Shown here piece after piece: positions 32,998 through 45,700 of a stretch of DNA of 64,000 nucleotides. The stretch is taken from the NCBI RefSeq assembly GCF_001640805.2, contig NC_066845.1, forward strand, positions 15,936,307 to 16,000,306, in the 5' to 3' direction. The notes below the pieces were generated by a model. That model had not been told where the DNA came from. It worked only from the letters and a program-made list of their open reading frames with translations, and did not search any database. Position numbers and translations under genes: made by a program. Numbering within the stretch: the stretch's first letter is position 1; each line of letters starts with the position of its first letter. This DNA is from Lates calcarifer (taxonomy: Eukaryota > Chordata > Actinopteri > Centropomidae).

Positions 32998-33537
32998 TAA
33001 AGGTGCTATGTGTAAGTTTTTACTATTGTTACATAGCCAATGTCAGCATTAACAGCTATTTACTTAACAGTCTAGAAGAAACACTGAGTTCAGCATCAAA
33101 TTTCATTACTTGCCAAGAGCTGTCTCCAGTGGTGAAAAGCAAGACAAGCAACACCAATGTTAACTCTTGTTTTGCTTATTTCTTTTCTTCTACTGAAGTT
33201 AGCATGCTAGCCAGCATGGCAAGGATTAAGACATGCCACTGAAGCTTCAATTGCCCTAGTAAAGAAAACTTTTGCAGATAGAATGGCTTCAAAAGCCCCA
33301 GAGAGTCCCATTATTTTCTTCATTTCCCATGTTGAGGGTCTAAAGATAGAACAGTTTGTTTTGCCTTAAAATGACTCACGTTAACAGGTAGGATTAGTAA
33401 GTTCTGCTGACTGTGTATTACACTGACTGCTTTATTATTAGGTGCTTTAGTTTACAACCATACACAGTGTGTGATTACAAACTATCTAAAAAGATATATA
33501 ACAACTCTTTCCACTTCAGTTGAATTGTTTTTAAAAC
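32998..33537. repeat. Candidate interspersed repeat downstream of syn1
   Basis: It opens 'aaaggtgctatgtgtaagtt' and contains 'cattaacagctatttactta', 'cagtctagaagaaac', 'ttagcatgctagc', 'gagagtcccatt' and 'ttaacaggtaggattagtaa'. This order of phrases is familiar from fish genomic repeats. It carries an open frame of 129 codons at 32853-33242 that matches no protein I know and is probably a by-product of the repeat. Confidence 0.45.
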
Positions 33538-35375
33538 TACAGAACATGTTATGAAATAGACTGAATGAATGTTGCAAGCTGTAAACTGAGCACATTCATT
33601 TTGCTCAATAGTCGTAATAGCAGGTGGACTAATGTGACCACAAGGTGGTGTGGGCCTGCAGTCTGACTACTGTAGCCCTCAATTCTGCACAAGATTAACC
33701 AGGGTTATATAATTCATTTCACACTAGTGAAAAATGAGCACACCACTCTATGCCTCTGTGTATTTGATCAGAACTATTCCATTACTTCGCACTATATTAC
33801 AACAATTTGGGAAATGCTTTTGTCCCAAGGGGATTACAGCATGTGCGTTGATATTTGATAAGAACGAGGGTAATTTATCATCAAACCTGGAGGTCCATCC
33901 CTGTCAATTTTAGAAATGAGAGGTAAGAATATTGATGACAGTTCAGTGATTATTACAGTTGTTATGTTGGTAATGCTGCAGAGTTTTATTGGAGTTTCTT
34001 CTTCTGCTGTGTTATGAAAAGCAAAAAGGTCTAATTTTCATTGTCTTCTGAGACTTAAATCTTAATTACACAATTTCGAGTCACAGTCAGGCAGAAAACA
34101 CAAATACCAATGTGTCCATAATCCTATTAAACAAAACCAATCTGGGACATATGAACAAATGGCTCCCTGAATACCACTCATCATAGTTTAGTTCTTTTCT
34201 TCTTAGAATAATGGCCTAATTCATGGTGTTTGAGGAAAACCACATGTATTATGTTCCAGTATCTTTTGGACTTTCATTAGGGCTGCAAATCTGAATGCAG
34301 CAGCTGCAGCTGAGAGACGCCAATAGTATTATGCACCCCGAGTCAAAAGAATTACTGTGTTCCATTGCCTTGTTTCTTGCAAATCAATGACTGCATCCAG
34401 AGCTGAAACATATTAAATTGAGATATTTTACTTTCCCTCATTCAACTATAAAATGACTTGTCCTGTCTAAATATTTTGGCTGGGAGGTTTTATGCAGTGT
34501 AGGAGAGGGTTCAATTTTAATCACCAAATGGATCAATTTCTTTTTCCCTTGAAAGTTTTCATTGCAGACAAAAGTGTCTGGAGTGCAAAATCCAATTTGC
34601 AGGCAGGATGTTATATAGCGGTTCACTCATGAAAGGTCAGTGTGGTTTTTAAAGCTGTGTCTTCTTGCTTGCATTTCTTATCTAGCTGCCGGGCCTACTG
34701 TTCTCTCCTGACAAATCTGGGTTTGGTTAGCAGTTAAAGATGCTAATCTGATCAGGAAAGATGATTTCATGTTGAACATGCTCTGGCAGATAATGATATT
34801 CCACTTTTTTGGCATCTAATATTTGTAAGTCAGCATCATTCACACATAACACATAACATTTTGAGGCTACTCTAGCAAAGGAAGGACTTTAGTGTCTTGA
34901 TAGGAGGCTGTTATTGGACAGAGTTTATCACTGTCTGGCGAACTAAGCCGCCCATTCACAAGAAAACAGCAGACATTGTGATCTTCTCCCACCACAGTCA
35001 TACACTCAGAGTGTTGTGTAATCATTCTGATACAACTTTCATGACTTTGCGGGTCACAAATGAAGGATTCAAGGGTATTGCTGGCAATTGCAGTCTCGTT
35101 CTGTTATGGACAGGGGGGAGAAGACAAAAGGGGAGGGGCACTCACGACTTCTTCTCTGAGCCAGGATATTTCTAGAGCTGACCCATTTAAACAGCCTGGA
35201 GAATCAGGTGCATCTGGATGGCTGCAACTGCCAAACCAGAATGCATAATTACATACATTTAGACGCTATTAAATCGCAAATTGAAGTGAGTGTCAGAACT
35301 GATTTGCACGTGTAATTTGATGTGGGGATGTGCAAACTACGCAGGATTTCAAATGGGAAAAATTCCAAACACAGC

Positions 35376-35410
35376 GGGGAGGTTGGGGGTGGGGAGGTGG
35401 GGGGTGTGGG
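35376..35410 (+). other. Potential G-quadruplex tract
   Basis: Four runs of at least four G (35376-35379, 35385-35389, 35391-35394, 35399-35404) are separated by loops of 1-5 bases. This satisfies the usual G-quadruplex motif on the plus strand. No gene overlaps it. Confidence 0.75.
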
Positions 35411-38400
35411 TTAAATCACATTTGCTTCATTCAGTTCATATACTTAAATCGAATACATACAAGCAAGTGTTCTCATTCATTCTCATTCTTTTATGGGGGA
35501 AAAGAAAAGCTAATGTCACAACTCAGTTTTATTCAGTAATCAGGTGGTGGTCTCTGAATGGGAAACAGTGGCTGTTACAGCTATTATACATGGCCTACAG
35601 ATTTGCACAATTAGTGCAACTCAGTACTGCTTTGCATTGTGCTGCTGTGGGATGGAGGGTGAATGATATCCATATTTAGAAGGACCTCATTGATTCTTCC
35701 CTAAGCGAGGCACAAAAGATTTGTTGTCTGTCCAGTCTTGAATAGCGGGACCTTGATGACAGCCCTGCATTATAAAACCTCCTGCTGACCTCAATCACTG
35801 TTTGAAAATCTGATGAAACTCTGAGCGAGAGCGGTTTGCTCCACATGTAATATTACTGCATTCTGTTTCTGTGTTGTTACATAACAATGTAATGGTGACA
35901 ATGCACAAGCACAAATAATTCACACCATCAGGCACCCTCGGAAAGAAACTGCACCCACTGAGAGGCCCTTCTTTTTCGTTCCAAATGTGTTTCCCCTTTA
36001 ATAAACTTGCACACATGACTGAGTGATTCTTTAGCCAAAATGGCAGATGATGAAGGATGAGAGAGGAGTATGTAGTAAAGATTTAATTAAGCCTCACCAT
36101 GGGATGTCTTACTGTGACTCCAGAGACCAGGACAGAGGAGTTTGTGTTTGCTCACTGCAGCTGTGAATAATATCTACACTATTCTTACTTTGACCTACAT
36201 GTGCTGAGAGGAGGATCTGAGAATATGCCCACATGAGTGCAGGGCTTTCTTCCTTTCTTCTTTCCACCTCAAGGCTGCTGGAGGGGGTCTCCTTATGCTG
36301 AACCTTATGTTAACTTTAAATCATCAATCTCTACTGGAGATAATCTGGGACACGAGGGACATCTGCACTGTATGTTTCTGCTAAATTTACAGTTGATACG
36401 AGGCTGCTCTGCTGAATCCCTCCTGCGGCGCATTTACAGATTGGTGTAGCTTTACAAGCAATTTTCACCTCCCTACGTCTTATCCTGGTGACGTAGATTT
36501 TTATGGTCTCCATGGAAGACTCCCATCAGCACTTTACTTCATTCCCTTTGAAATCAATTCAGTCTCTTTTGCTCCTACTCAGTGTGGGTTACCATGGATA
36601 CTGCTCCCAAATGGTTTGGCTTGTACATGAATTTGTTTATGAGTGTTACTTGGAGAGGGTTGGAATGTTCTTTTTTTGTGCAGCCAAAGTAAACATAATT
36701 TGCTAATTAAGCATGAGACATTTTTATTTAATGGTTTTATGGGTTTTCTACCCTTTAGGATATTCTACTACATTCTGTTGAAGATGCAGAGGTTCTTCAA
36801 CTGATCATGGAATCACTTCAACACACAGTACCAGCTACCTGAGGACACTAACATGAATGTTTCTAGCTCTGGTTGACTTGGGAAAAGCCTAACAATCTGC
36901 TGAGTATAATCTAGTCTGATCCACCAGGGATCAAAACTACGCCAATGTGGATTCTTTGGTTCCCTGTTGAGCCCAAAAAAGCATCCAAGCAACACTTCAC
37001 TCAGCTGCTTTTAAATCCTCAGGAAAAAAAAAAAAAAAAAACTTGTGGTCTGAATGGTCTGTGCCCTGTATGGACTGCCACAACCGTAAATTACGTCTGG
37101 GGCAAGAAAGTTGGAGGGAGAGGATTGAGTGGTTTAATTTGTCAAGGACTTAATCAGGGTTCAGTTGGAATTAAGGAAAGACTGGGTGCATCTCCCACTG
37201 AGTCTTCAGATTCACCACTGCTGCGTTTCACTTTCCATGAGTCCAGTCAGTCTGACTTTCTACATAATTCATAAAGGGCACAAAAAGGCTCTGTATGATC
37301 TCAAGAAACCACCCACGTCCAGACACATGTCTGTCTAAGAGGTCTAATTCTGGCTGTGTGAAATATTCACCACTGCAGGGACCATAGACAACATCCCTAT
37401 AGCCTCCCCGGGGATTTCTTATGACACATTTGAGCTGAAATGTGTTTGCCCCAACATCTCTGTCTAATGTGTTTTCCTTGTTTTCACTGACATATCATTA
37501 TAGTCTAACAAAACCGGAGCTAAGACTCGCTTTGTAGCTGCCTCACTGGCTATTTTTGGGCTGGACTTTGTAAGCAATGGGGGCCTGGCTTTTTGTGTGT
37601 GTACGTTTCCACATCTCTTGTAATACCCTCCAATATGAACGCAGAAATCAGAAAGAAAGTTTGTAGAGAGTCACTTAATCTTACATAGAGTTAATTGGAG
37701 ACAGCTGGAGAACTGAAGGTTGTTTACTGTGCCAGCATGAGCGAGGAACAGTGTAGGAACAAAGCAGAATGGCCAGATTCTTCCTTATGGCTCATTATGG
37801 CTGATATGTCAGAGCAGCATGAAAGCTTGTTTTCGAGGCAGAGTGATGTAGTGTTCTGCTTTGATGTTGTTACTTTGTGGTGGTATAAGGCTGATTGATC
37901 CCTGTCAGAGGGAGCCTCTAATCAACAGAGAGCCATTGATTTCCTCTCCACGGAGCCTTCGAGGTGCCTAAGACACCTGCTAGTAGCCAGCTGACAGACA
38001 CTTATGCCTGCTAACCAACAGCTGACACAAACTGATGCCAATGCACTGTGCTGGAGAGGGTGAGTCACACATGCTCAGATAGATCCCACTCTCAGGGATG
38101 CTGGATGCCGCACAATGTGAGATCCACTGTACTGTCATTCTGAATCATATCTAATACACGTGGTATGTCACAGATGGAGTCTCGGTTAGCTGTGGTGTTT
38201 TGTAACCAGGATGCAGGCAGGAAAAGTATAGATAACAGAAAGAATCATCCTCTACTGTGCTCAAGCACTGGAAAGCTGTCTGTCTTGCAACAAAATGAGC
38301 TCTGTCAAAGCTAAGTATCATTGTGGTCTTCAGCCTGATCAGCACAGTTCGTCTGTAGTGATTTCTATCTGCCGTGAGAATGCTTCAGTAAGCAGTTTTC

Positions 38401-38730
38401 CTGCGGCAGTCACATGCTCTGGGCTGGGGCTCACAGCCAGCTGTCCCCATCATCAATGCAGAAGGCTGTGGCGAGGTGAGACTTTGGGGCAGATGTGTGT
38501 TGCACAGGGCAGGCCAGGGAAAAGATGTAATGTGGCTGATTTTTAACCTTGCATAATAACAAACAACAAAGACGATGCACAAGCAAGAGAGAACTCCATG
38601 GGTTTTCTGAGCATTATTTAAGTGCCAGTTGGTGCCACCAAGTTCTCATAGCAGATTTCATCAGTCTAAATAGAGTCCAGTTCATTATCAGAGGAGACAT
38701 ACAGGTTTAATAAACAGTCCATCACACCAA

Positions 38731-39155
38731 AGCTGCAGCGATTAGTTGAGTAATTGATTTGTCAGTCAATAGAAATTTAATCCCAACTATATAATCAAAT
38801 AACCCCTGAACCATTTTTCAAGGAAAAAAAAAAGCCAACCACTTCTCAATGCAATGATCTGATGCTTTTTTTTGTCTGACATGAGTGTAAGTTAAAGGTC
38901 TTTGGGTTTTGGGCCGTTGGTTGAAGCAAATAAGACATTTGAGGATGTCACTTTATGGTATGATAAATTATAACCTGGATCTTTCACAATTTTCTGTTGA
39001 GATTCTCAGTGATCCAGGTCATGGTTATCCATGAAGGGTTGAATCAGGGATCAAGTCCATTTGATTAAACCCTTATTGGACAAACAATAAATGAATTGTT
39101 TAGAAAATAAGTGACACATTAATCATTTATGAAAATAATCCCTAGCTGCAGCCCT
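38731..39155. mobile_element. Decayed non-autonomous DNA transposon (hAT-like), copy 1
   Basis: The ends carry AGCTGCAGCGATTAGTTGAG and CTAGCTGCAGCCCT, resembling the inverted termini of a very common fish element. That element reads roughly 'agggctgcaac..attaatcgatta' at both ends. The interior contains 'ggtctttgggttttgggc', 'acatttgaggatgtcac' and 'gaaaataatcc', as in that family. No transposase is encoded. It shares its layout with the copy at 53.6-53.9 kb. The hAT assignment is from memory. Confidence 0.65.
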
Positions 39156-39542
39156 GCTAGTGCACTGTCATTAAAAAATGACAGTGTACTAGCACAAGAC
39201 TGATTTTTCTCATCACCATGTCTGGTGCATGTCCATTAGTGTAGGAGGAACACCAGGAGAGAGCAGAGACCAGGCCCGGTTCATGCAGTCTTTTTAATCT
39301 GTCTGCAAACTTTCTAAAAATGTAATTGTCAGATCTGCTCCGCGTCATGATGGAGAAAGCTGATTACAAAGCACCTGACACTGCAGGATGACCAAACAGC
39401 CAGCAGTTCCCCCGGAAATGCTCATGCAGTTGTCCTCAGGGCTCTATATTCAGAGATGAACCGAGAGACCGCATTGCTGCTCCGAGACTGAGCAACTCAC
39501 CCAGCCCAGCCTCCTCCAGCACCCCCACCCCTTCTCCTTCCT

Positions 39543-39549
39543 TATAAAA
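39543..39549 (+). promoter_or_regulatory. ajm1: Candidate TATA box of ajm1
   Basis: TATAAAA in a pyrimidine-rich setting (CCTTCCTTATAAAAACACGC). It predicts a start near 39.57 kb and lies about 270 bases before a strong splice donor at 39845. No competing gene is visible on this strand until ajm1. Confidence 0.55.
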
Positions 39550-39572
39550 ACACGCACAACCACGCCTCCGGA

Positions 39573-39844
39573 GGCACGCGCACAAGCGCAGGATCAGACA
39601 CACCTCCTCCTTTCCCTCCTTCACACACAAACACACAACCACACACACACACACACAGACTACGACATAAGCAAGTGCGGGAACATCGCAGGGTGAAACA
39701 GGCAACATGTAAGGCAGCATGAAGGACGAGCACTCGGCTCCGGGAAGCTCACAGCAGGTGCGGTAGGGCTGAAGCTGCATCTCACGGAGAGCTGGCTGCC
39801 GCTTCACCATGTCCACCGCATCCGATCGGCTCACGGGCGAGACG
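39573..39844 (+). other. ajm1: Probable ajm1 leader exon (mostly untranslated)
   Basis: The segment lies between a TATA box and a donor ACG|GTAAGC at 39845. The next good acceptor on the strand is TTTTTCCACAG ending at 42723, 52 bases before the ajm1 start codon, which would give a 2879-base intron. The exon holds a CA tract at 39632-39658 and near its end an ATG (39809) in good context, which opens a short upstream ORF. Assignment to ajm1 is by position and splice signals only. Confidence 0.55.
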
Positions 39845-39850
39845 GTAAGC

Positions 39851-39851
39851 A

Positions 39852-39887
<36 letters not shown>

Positions 39888-39888
39888 T
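39851..39888. repeat. (CA)n microsatellite next to the ajm1 exon 1 donor
   Basis: About 36 bases of CA start a few bases after the GTAAGC donor at 39845. Intronic CA repeats close to a donor are known binding sites for hnRNP L in other genes. Confidence 0.92.
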
Positions 39889-42723
39889 CACTCGTGAAAT
39901 CTTACATTTCCAAAACTTGGCCGAAGTCGTTCCTCTCTATAGCTTCCCGGCGAGCTCTGTCCTGATTTGAACCCACTGTTTCTTTCTCTCTCTCGCAAAT
40001 GATGTCATTCCGGGCTCAAAGGCATTAGGTCAGCCACAAAGGATGGAGGGCCGTCCGTGCCGCAGCACCAAAATAAAAGGGGTGCCCAAGTGCGTATTGG
40101 AGCAAGTATTTGGTACCGCTTCAAGGCTGAATGCGCCTCGGTATGGTCCCGTGGGGAGGTTTCAGGCGAATATGCATCACATTGGTTATTGTTGGGAAAT
40201 GCTTGCAAACGGGCAGAAAACAGTCTCCGGAGTTGTTTTAGTTGCAAATTGGCATGCAAATGAATATGATCTCAGTTAGTATTAGACCGCATAGAACCAC
40301 AACCTCATACAACACAAATACAGTACAGGAGAATGCAGCTTCTGGATCTGTGAGTAGGCCTTTTATGGCAATTCACATTGATCATGAGTTCATTTTTTTA
40401 GACTGAGATTTTGCCCACAGTGTGCAACTCGAGGAGTGTTTCATGGTTTCTTTGCTGTGTGCTGTAGCCATGGAGACAGTATGTGGCATGTGGTTTTATA
40501 CTTGTGCTAGAAAGTGTAGTCCCTCTATTGAGGAGCAGCCTCAGTCCATGAAGATGAATAGCGGAAGGAATGCGTTTAGTCTGTCTAAGCATCTTGCCCT
40601 GTCCTCAAATTCTTAAAAACAAATCTGCTGTGTTTCTCTAATCTTTGGTCCAAGATCAGAGTGATCAAACACACTGCAGAGGAAAATCCTTATGAATTAT
40701 TAGACTTATTAATAATTCTACAGGGACTTAGAAGTGTGACTGTGATGGTCAGTGGTAATGTAATGGTGACCTTACTGTAGACCTACATAATTAATTCTGA
40801 TATTTTATTAATCTCTTGTGGCATTTATATACTGTAGCTTTGCAGTGCTATCTTTACAGTACCCCTGCAACCCACCGATCTCCTTTTACAACATAATCTG
40901 ATACAGCTTGATGGGGAGCTGATAGCTATTAATGTATTAAAGCTGGGTCATTGTTGGAGACAGATAGATTGTGGTAGTGAACTATTCAATGACTGTTCAC
41001 TCTTTACATCCTGCACTTCTTCAGGCCTATTTTTATCCTGTATAATACAGTGATGTCTCATCAAGGCCCACGTTATCATACTAGCATTTCACCTCATTCA
41101 TTTTAACCTAGAAGGACAGAAAGGCTGAAAGTAAGATGGATTTAATTGATTTTTTTCTTTTACAATTATTAGAATATAGTTTAAACATCATTTCCAAAAT
41201 CATCACTAATATGATATATGATATTTCTGCCATATGTCACACATGACACAGAACGAGTCCTAGACTGTAATCATGTTATAATCGAGATATCAAGTGAGCA
41301 TGGTCTCAATAGTAATAGAACAGCTGATAAATCTATAGTATGTAACCTCTATTTTTTAGAGCAGCAGACAAAGATGAATGTAATACTAGTAGAAGCAGAA
41401 GTTAATGTAATCAGAGAAATGTCATGACACATGGAAAAGCTGACACTGTGCAAAAAATGGATCATTCTAAATGTAGGTGATCCCATCAAAATAGACACTT
41501 TTTAAATAAATAACAAATAAATCATGCTTGCGTGCAACTACAGCTGCTTGTTTCTTTTTTATTAAGAACAGCAAAGCACACACAGGTACCCTACAATATG
41601 ACACTGAACAAGAATTTCTAACAAACCAGGCAAAGCAGTGAATAACAGTGTAGGTTTGTCTGTCGAGGCTGGTGGTGTGTGAACAGACGTGATACTGAGG
41701 TGTGTTGTGGAGACATGACAGGGAGATGGCTGGTCAGTCCTCTCTCATCACGATGAACAGATGGTAACTCAGGGTTGGCTTGTGGGTGAGTGCCAACAAG
41801 AAAGCCCATGTGTGTGACACATAAAAATCTGTTGTTGAAATTGGCGTTTTGTCCACAATATTCTTCAAAGAAAATCCTTTGGATGTTCTTTGAGCAGAGG
41901 TTGAGAGCAGTTGTCTGTATATTATTTATTGATAAGATGTGAATAATTCAAACAGTAGAAAACAAAAATGCTTTATTGCACAGTTTTTTTTTTTAAATTC
42001 TAGACACTAATCATCTACTGAAACTTAAATTTTGTCATCAGTTTTGTTTACATTGTGAGCTCGCTAATATGTAATTGGTTGAAGATTACCTGCTTTAATG
42101 GTAACTCAATACATGCTACAGTAATACAGTGTAATTACTTCTAAATTAAATAAAAAATAAAGACTTTTTGTGAACAGCAATTTGGTGTTTTATTGTGTAT
42201 GATGATTTTTCCATTTTCTTCTATTTAAAAAACTATACTGCAGGCTACACTGATGTGAAGAGCTCATTTTAGTATGCCATGTCTCCACCCTAAATAAAAC
42301 TCATGTCTTACCTGTTGTTATAGTTTGATTACATACATAACTGCCACCTCTAATATGCTACGTTTACTCAAGATTTTAAAATATTGACTGGTTGTCATGT
42401 TGCTCAGATACAGTGTTGTGGTTTGGCATGTAATCTTCTAACCTGGTTAGTAAATGAGTACCTACATCTGTTAAATTTATACCCAGCCTTCTTTACAGGA
42501 ATCAGACCACAAAGGTTGTTGTTGTACAGATTTGCTCAGATAAATATAAATTAAATGTAATAAAAGATTATTTTAGAAATTTGATTCACAGACCAAGCAA
42601 ATGTTGACTGTTGCTATGTCCTATGTACAACTTATGGTCTTTTTTCAGGGCTTTAAACCTATATACTGTTTATACACATATTGAAAGTGCACTCAGTTGT
42701 ATTTGTTTTATGTTTTTCCACAG
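39889..42723 (+). other. ajm1: Presumed ajm1 intron 1
   Basis: No exon recognised. The sequence is AT-rich, with short unrelated open frames only. It ends in the pyrimidine-rich acceptor at 42713-42723. Confidence 0.5.
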
Positions 42724-42775
42724 GCTGTGTGGATCTTGAATCGCACTGAATGGAGAGCATTGAAGTTCCTTTAAG

Positions 42776-45700
42776 ATGACACGGACGCATCCCCCTGATA
42801 TACTGGCATCGACTCTATATCGGGACATTACTCTAAATCCCATCACTGACCACTCCATTTCTCTCCACTCCTCCCAGCAATGTGACTTGAAAATGATTGA
42901 TAAACCAGAAATCATCAACAAAAGACACTGCCGTAGCTTTGACTTCATCGAGTCACTGGATGACCCACAGTCCTTCTCATCCTCAATGGAGTACCCTTAC
43001 AAGAGGGCAGAGCATCAGACATTAAACAAAGATCTAATGTGGAATGGACTAGATCAACAGGGGCATCTTCGCTTTTCGTCTCCTGATCTGTTTAACACCA
43101 GACAGTTCCAGCAGCACACCAGCCAAGACAAAACCAGCCATCTTACATGGTCGGATTCTAAAAAGAGAACAAGATCTAAAAGTGCTCCAAGAATTAAGGC
43201 CACCCTCACTCCTGTGCCCATCTCAGTGTCTCCTCCAGGAGCCAGGAAGGGGAGGGAAGCACCTCAGGCTGCATCTGATACATTGAGGACTTCTGAAACA
43301 CATCGAGAATCCTACTCCTCAAACAGAGCTTTTTTGAATGAGGTGCATCCTATCAAACTGCAGCCTCATTCTCCCCTCTATGTCTCAGACTGTTTTGAGG
43401 AGGATAAACCGGATAAACCAGCCATAACCCCTCATGTCAGGTGCCGTGTGGACATTAAACCAGATGCTGCTGTACTGCAGCACACATCTAGGCAGGTTCC
43501 CAATGTACGGACTGAGCATCTTTGGCAGAGATACTCCCAGGCCAGTAGCAGTAGAGGTTTGTATGTACCACGGCAGATTGTCTCCTCACCAACGCCCACT
43601 CCAAGCGAATGCTACAGTGGAGATTTTAGACAAGGATACCACTATACCACCAGCATGTCTCCCATCTCTTACCAGCATCTAGACACGCACAGAATGCCAT
43701 CACCAACAGCACCATATCTCAGTCAAGAACAAAGAGCTTACTCAAATCCTAACATACCAACCAAGTTTTTCTATACAGAGGACCCTGTTCGGTATCCCAT
43801 CCATCCATATTCTAGAGCATACTTTCAGGATGATCGGTCCAGTTTAACCAGCCATGGTAGTACAATGACTAGTCAGTATGATCCAAGGACTCGATGGGTG
43901 CACACCCTTCCTGTCAGGTCATATTACACAGACCACCTGTCCAACAGAGAGCCAGCACACTCTGTATATAGCAGGCCTTACTCCACAAGTGAGGCAGGAT
44001 CATACTTTTCTCAAACTCCATTGACTAGATCTTACTATGGAGAGGACAACCGGTTCAATCCATACCATATGGGTAACTCAAGGTTGTTTTATTCCAAACC
44101 ATTCAGCTCTCCTGAGGAGCAGTACTTTCCATCAAGGCCATATCATACAGAGGGTCGTCGCCGCCCACGAATGTCCCAGGCCTTTTCAGATGACTGGTAT
44201 CGCTCAAGCATATCTGGCTACTCTAACCAGTCCTCTCAGCACACACCACCAAGAGTGAGGCCAGACCCCAGTATACCCCCGTGGTTTACTAACAACTGTG
44301 TGGAGACAAGCAGACTGGGAGCAGAGGTTAAAAACCACTCCAAGTCTTGGGACAATATTCTATATCCACGACATGACAGAGAGCAATCAGTGCCTCGTGG
44401 ACGAAGCTATGAGAACCTGTTTTACCAAGCAAGGCATGGAGCATCCACTGATGTTACATCTCAGCCTGTTATACTTAACCTCTCAAGTTCGCCAAGGCGT
44501 TATGCTGCATTGTCACTCTCTGAAAACTCGTTAGAGAGGGGCTCAAGCAATCCGTGGAGGAATACCAAGAGTGGACACTGGTTTGTAACGCCTGAAATCA
44601 CCATAACAGACAATGACATATGTGCAGCCAACAACAAGCGACGTGATGTGCACTCTGTCAGCTGGGACACACTGGATGGTGAAAAGACACCATCTCCCAG
44701 AGTTATGCATCAGAAACAGCCATCCACCACAGCAGACATAACCAAAGACAGGAAACACAACAACTTCTCTCTCCAGCAGAGTCTAGAGCAACTGGATGAA
44801 CTCTTAGCCGATTTGGTTGTTGATTATAAACCACCAACTAGCAGAAAGTCAAGTGAAAACCTTTTGGACCAGCTAAAACAACTAATTACTGAAGACGATG
44901 ACAAAGACAGAGGATCCTCTGGACTTGAAAACTTAGGATCTCTGAACACACAGCTCTTGTCCTCTAAATCCAGCCCTGACACAATCAAAGACCCTGATAG
45001 TGGGTGTGATGCTTTACAAAGGAGTGCTGAAGAATGTTCTCCAGACCACAGCACAGATGAAGACGACACTATGGTATGTGCTAACAAGAAGTGCAACCGG
45101 ACTGAGAGTATGTTCAACGCCTGTTTGTACTTCAAGTCATGTCACAGTTGCTATACCTTTTACTGCTCACGAAACTGCCGCAGGGATGACTGGGAGACTC
45201 ATAAAGAGACATGTCTGTATGGTCGTGTCAGCAGTGTGTGTCGACACACTCTTAAGTTTTGCAGAGAGAATTCAGAGATCCACAAAGCCTTCTCTCGTGT
45301 TGCTAAAGCTGGCTACCTCTCCAGAGGGAGAGGCGTTCTCTTTCTGGGGTTTGCTAATCCAGAGACAGCTGACAACTTCCTGCAAGTTGGGCTCGAGAGC
45401 CTCCTCATGTCTCCCACATACTTATCTCTCAGAGAGCTGGATGGCTTCAAGGACAACCTAGGCGAGTACTGCAAGGAACTGCAGCAGGCAGGTAATGAGT
45501 ACGACCCCAATGAATGTTTCCTTCTGAATGTATCCATAGCTGTTGGTGAACTAGTGCCTAATAGACCTTCACCAAGGGTCCAAGCACCAACAGTTCGAAA
45601 ATATGCAAAGGTGTCCTTGGCTTCCTCAAGCCCTGACAAAAAGGTACTAAAGAAGGATAGTGAAATGGAAACGCTCATCCTCACTCCGCCTCCAGGCACA

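Larger units (their letters stand above)
33538..39542. other. Gene-free region between syn1 and ajm1
   Basis: No coding exon is recognised. The region contains several unrelated open frames of 60-129 codons, a guanine-rich tract at 35376-35410, a poly-A run at about 37023-37040 and a decayed DNA transposon at 38731-39155. Stretches such as 34.2-34.7 kb are of non-repetitive character and could contain conserved non-coding elements. That cannot be judged without alignment. Confidence 0.5.
39809..42774 (+). other. ajm1: Candidate spliced upstream ORF of ajm1 (28 aa)
   Basis: If exon 39573-39844 is spliced to 42724, the ATG at 39809 (context CACCATGT) opens a 28-codon frame. Twelve codons lie in the leader exon (39809-39844), and sixteen codons plus the TAA stop lie in 42724-42774. 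The stop ends one base before the ajm1 ATG (TAAGATG). Such a layout would be expected to lower main-frame translation, with ajm1 reached by leaky scanning. It depends on the inferred splice. Confidence 0.45.

Noticed and set aside
32853..33242. 129-codon open frame after syn1
   Set aside because: It coincides with a segment that looks like a common fish repeat and has no protein similarity I can recognise.
39436..39891. 151-codon minus-strand frame
   Set aside because: It is cysteine/valine-rich only because it reads through two CA repeats; it overlaps the ajm1 leader on the other strand.
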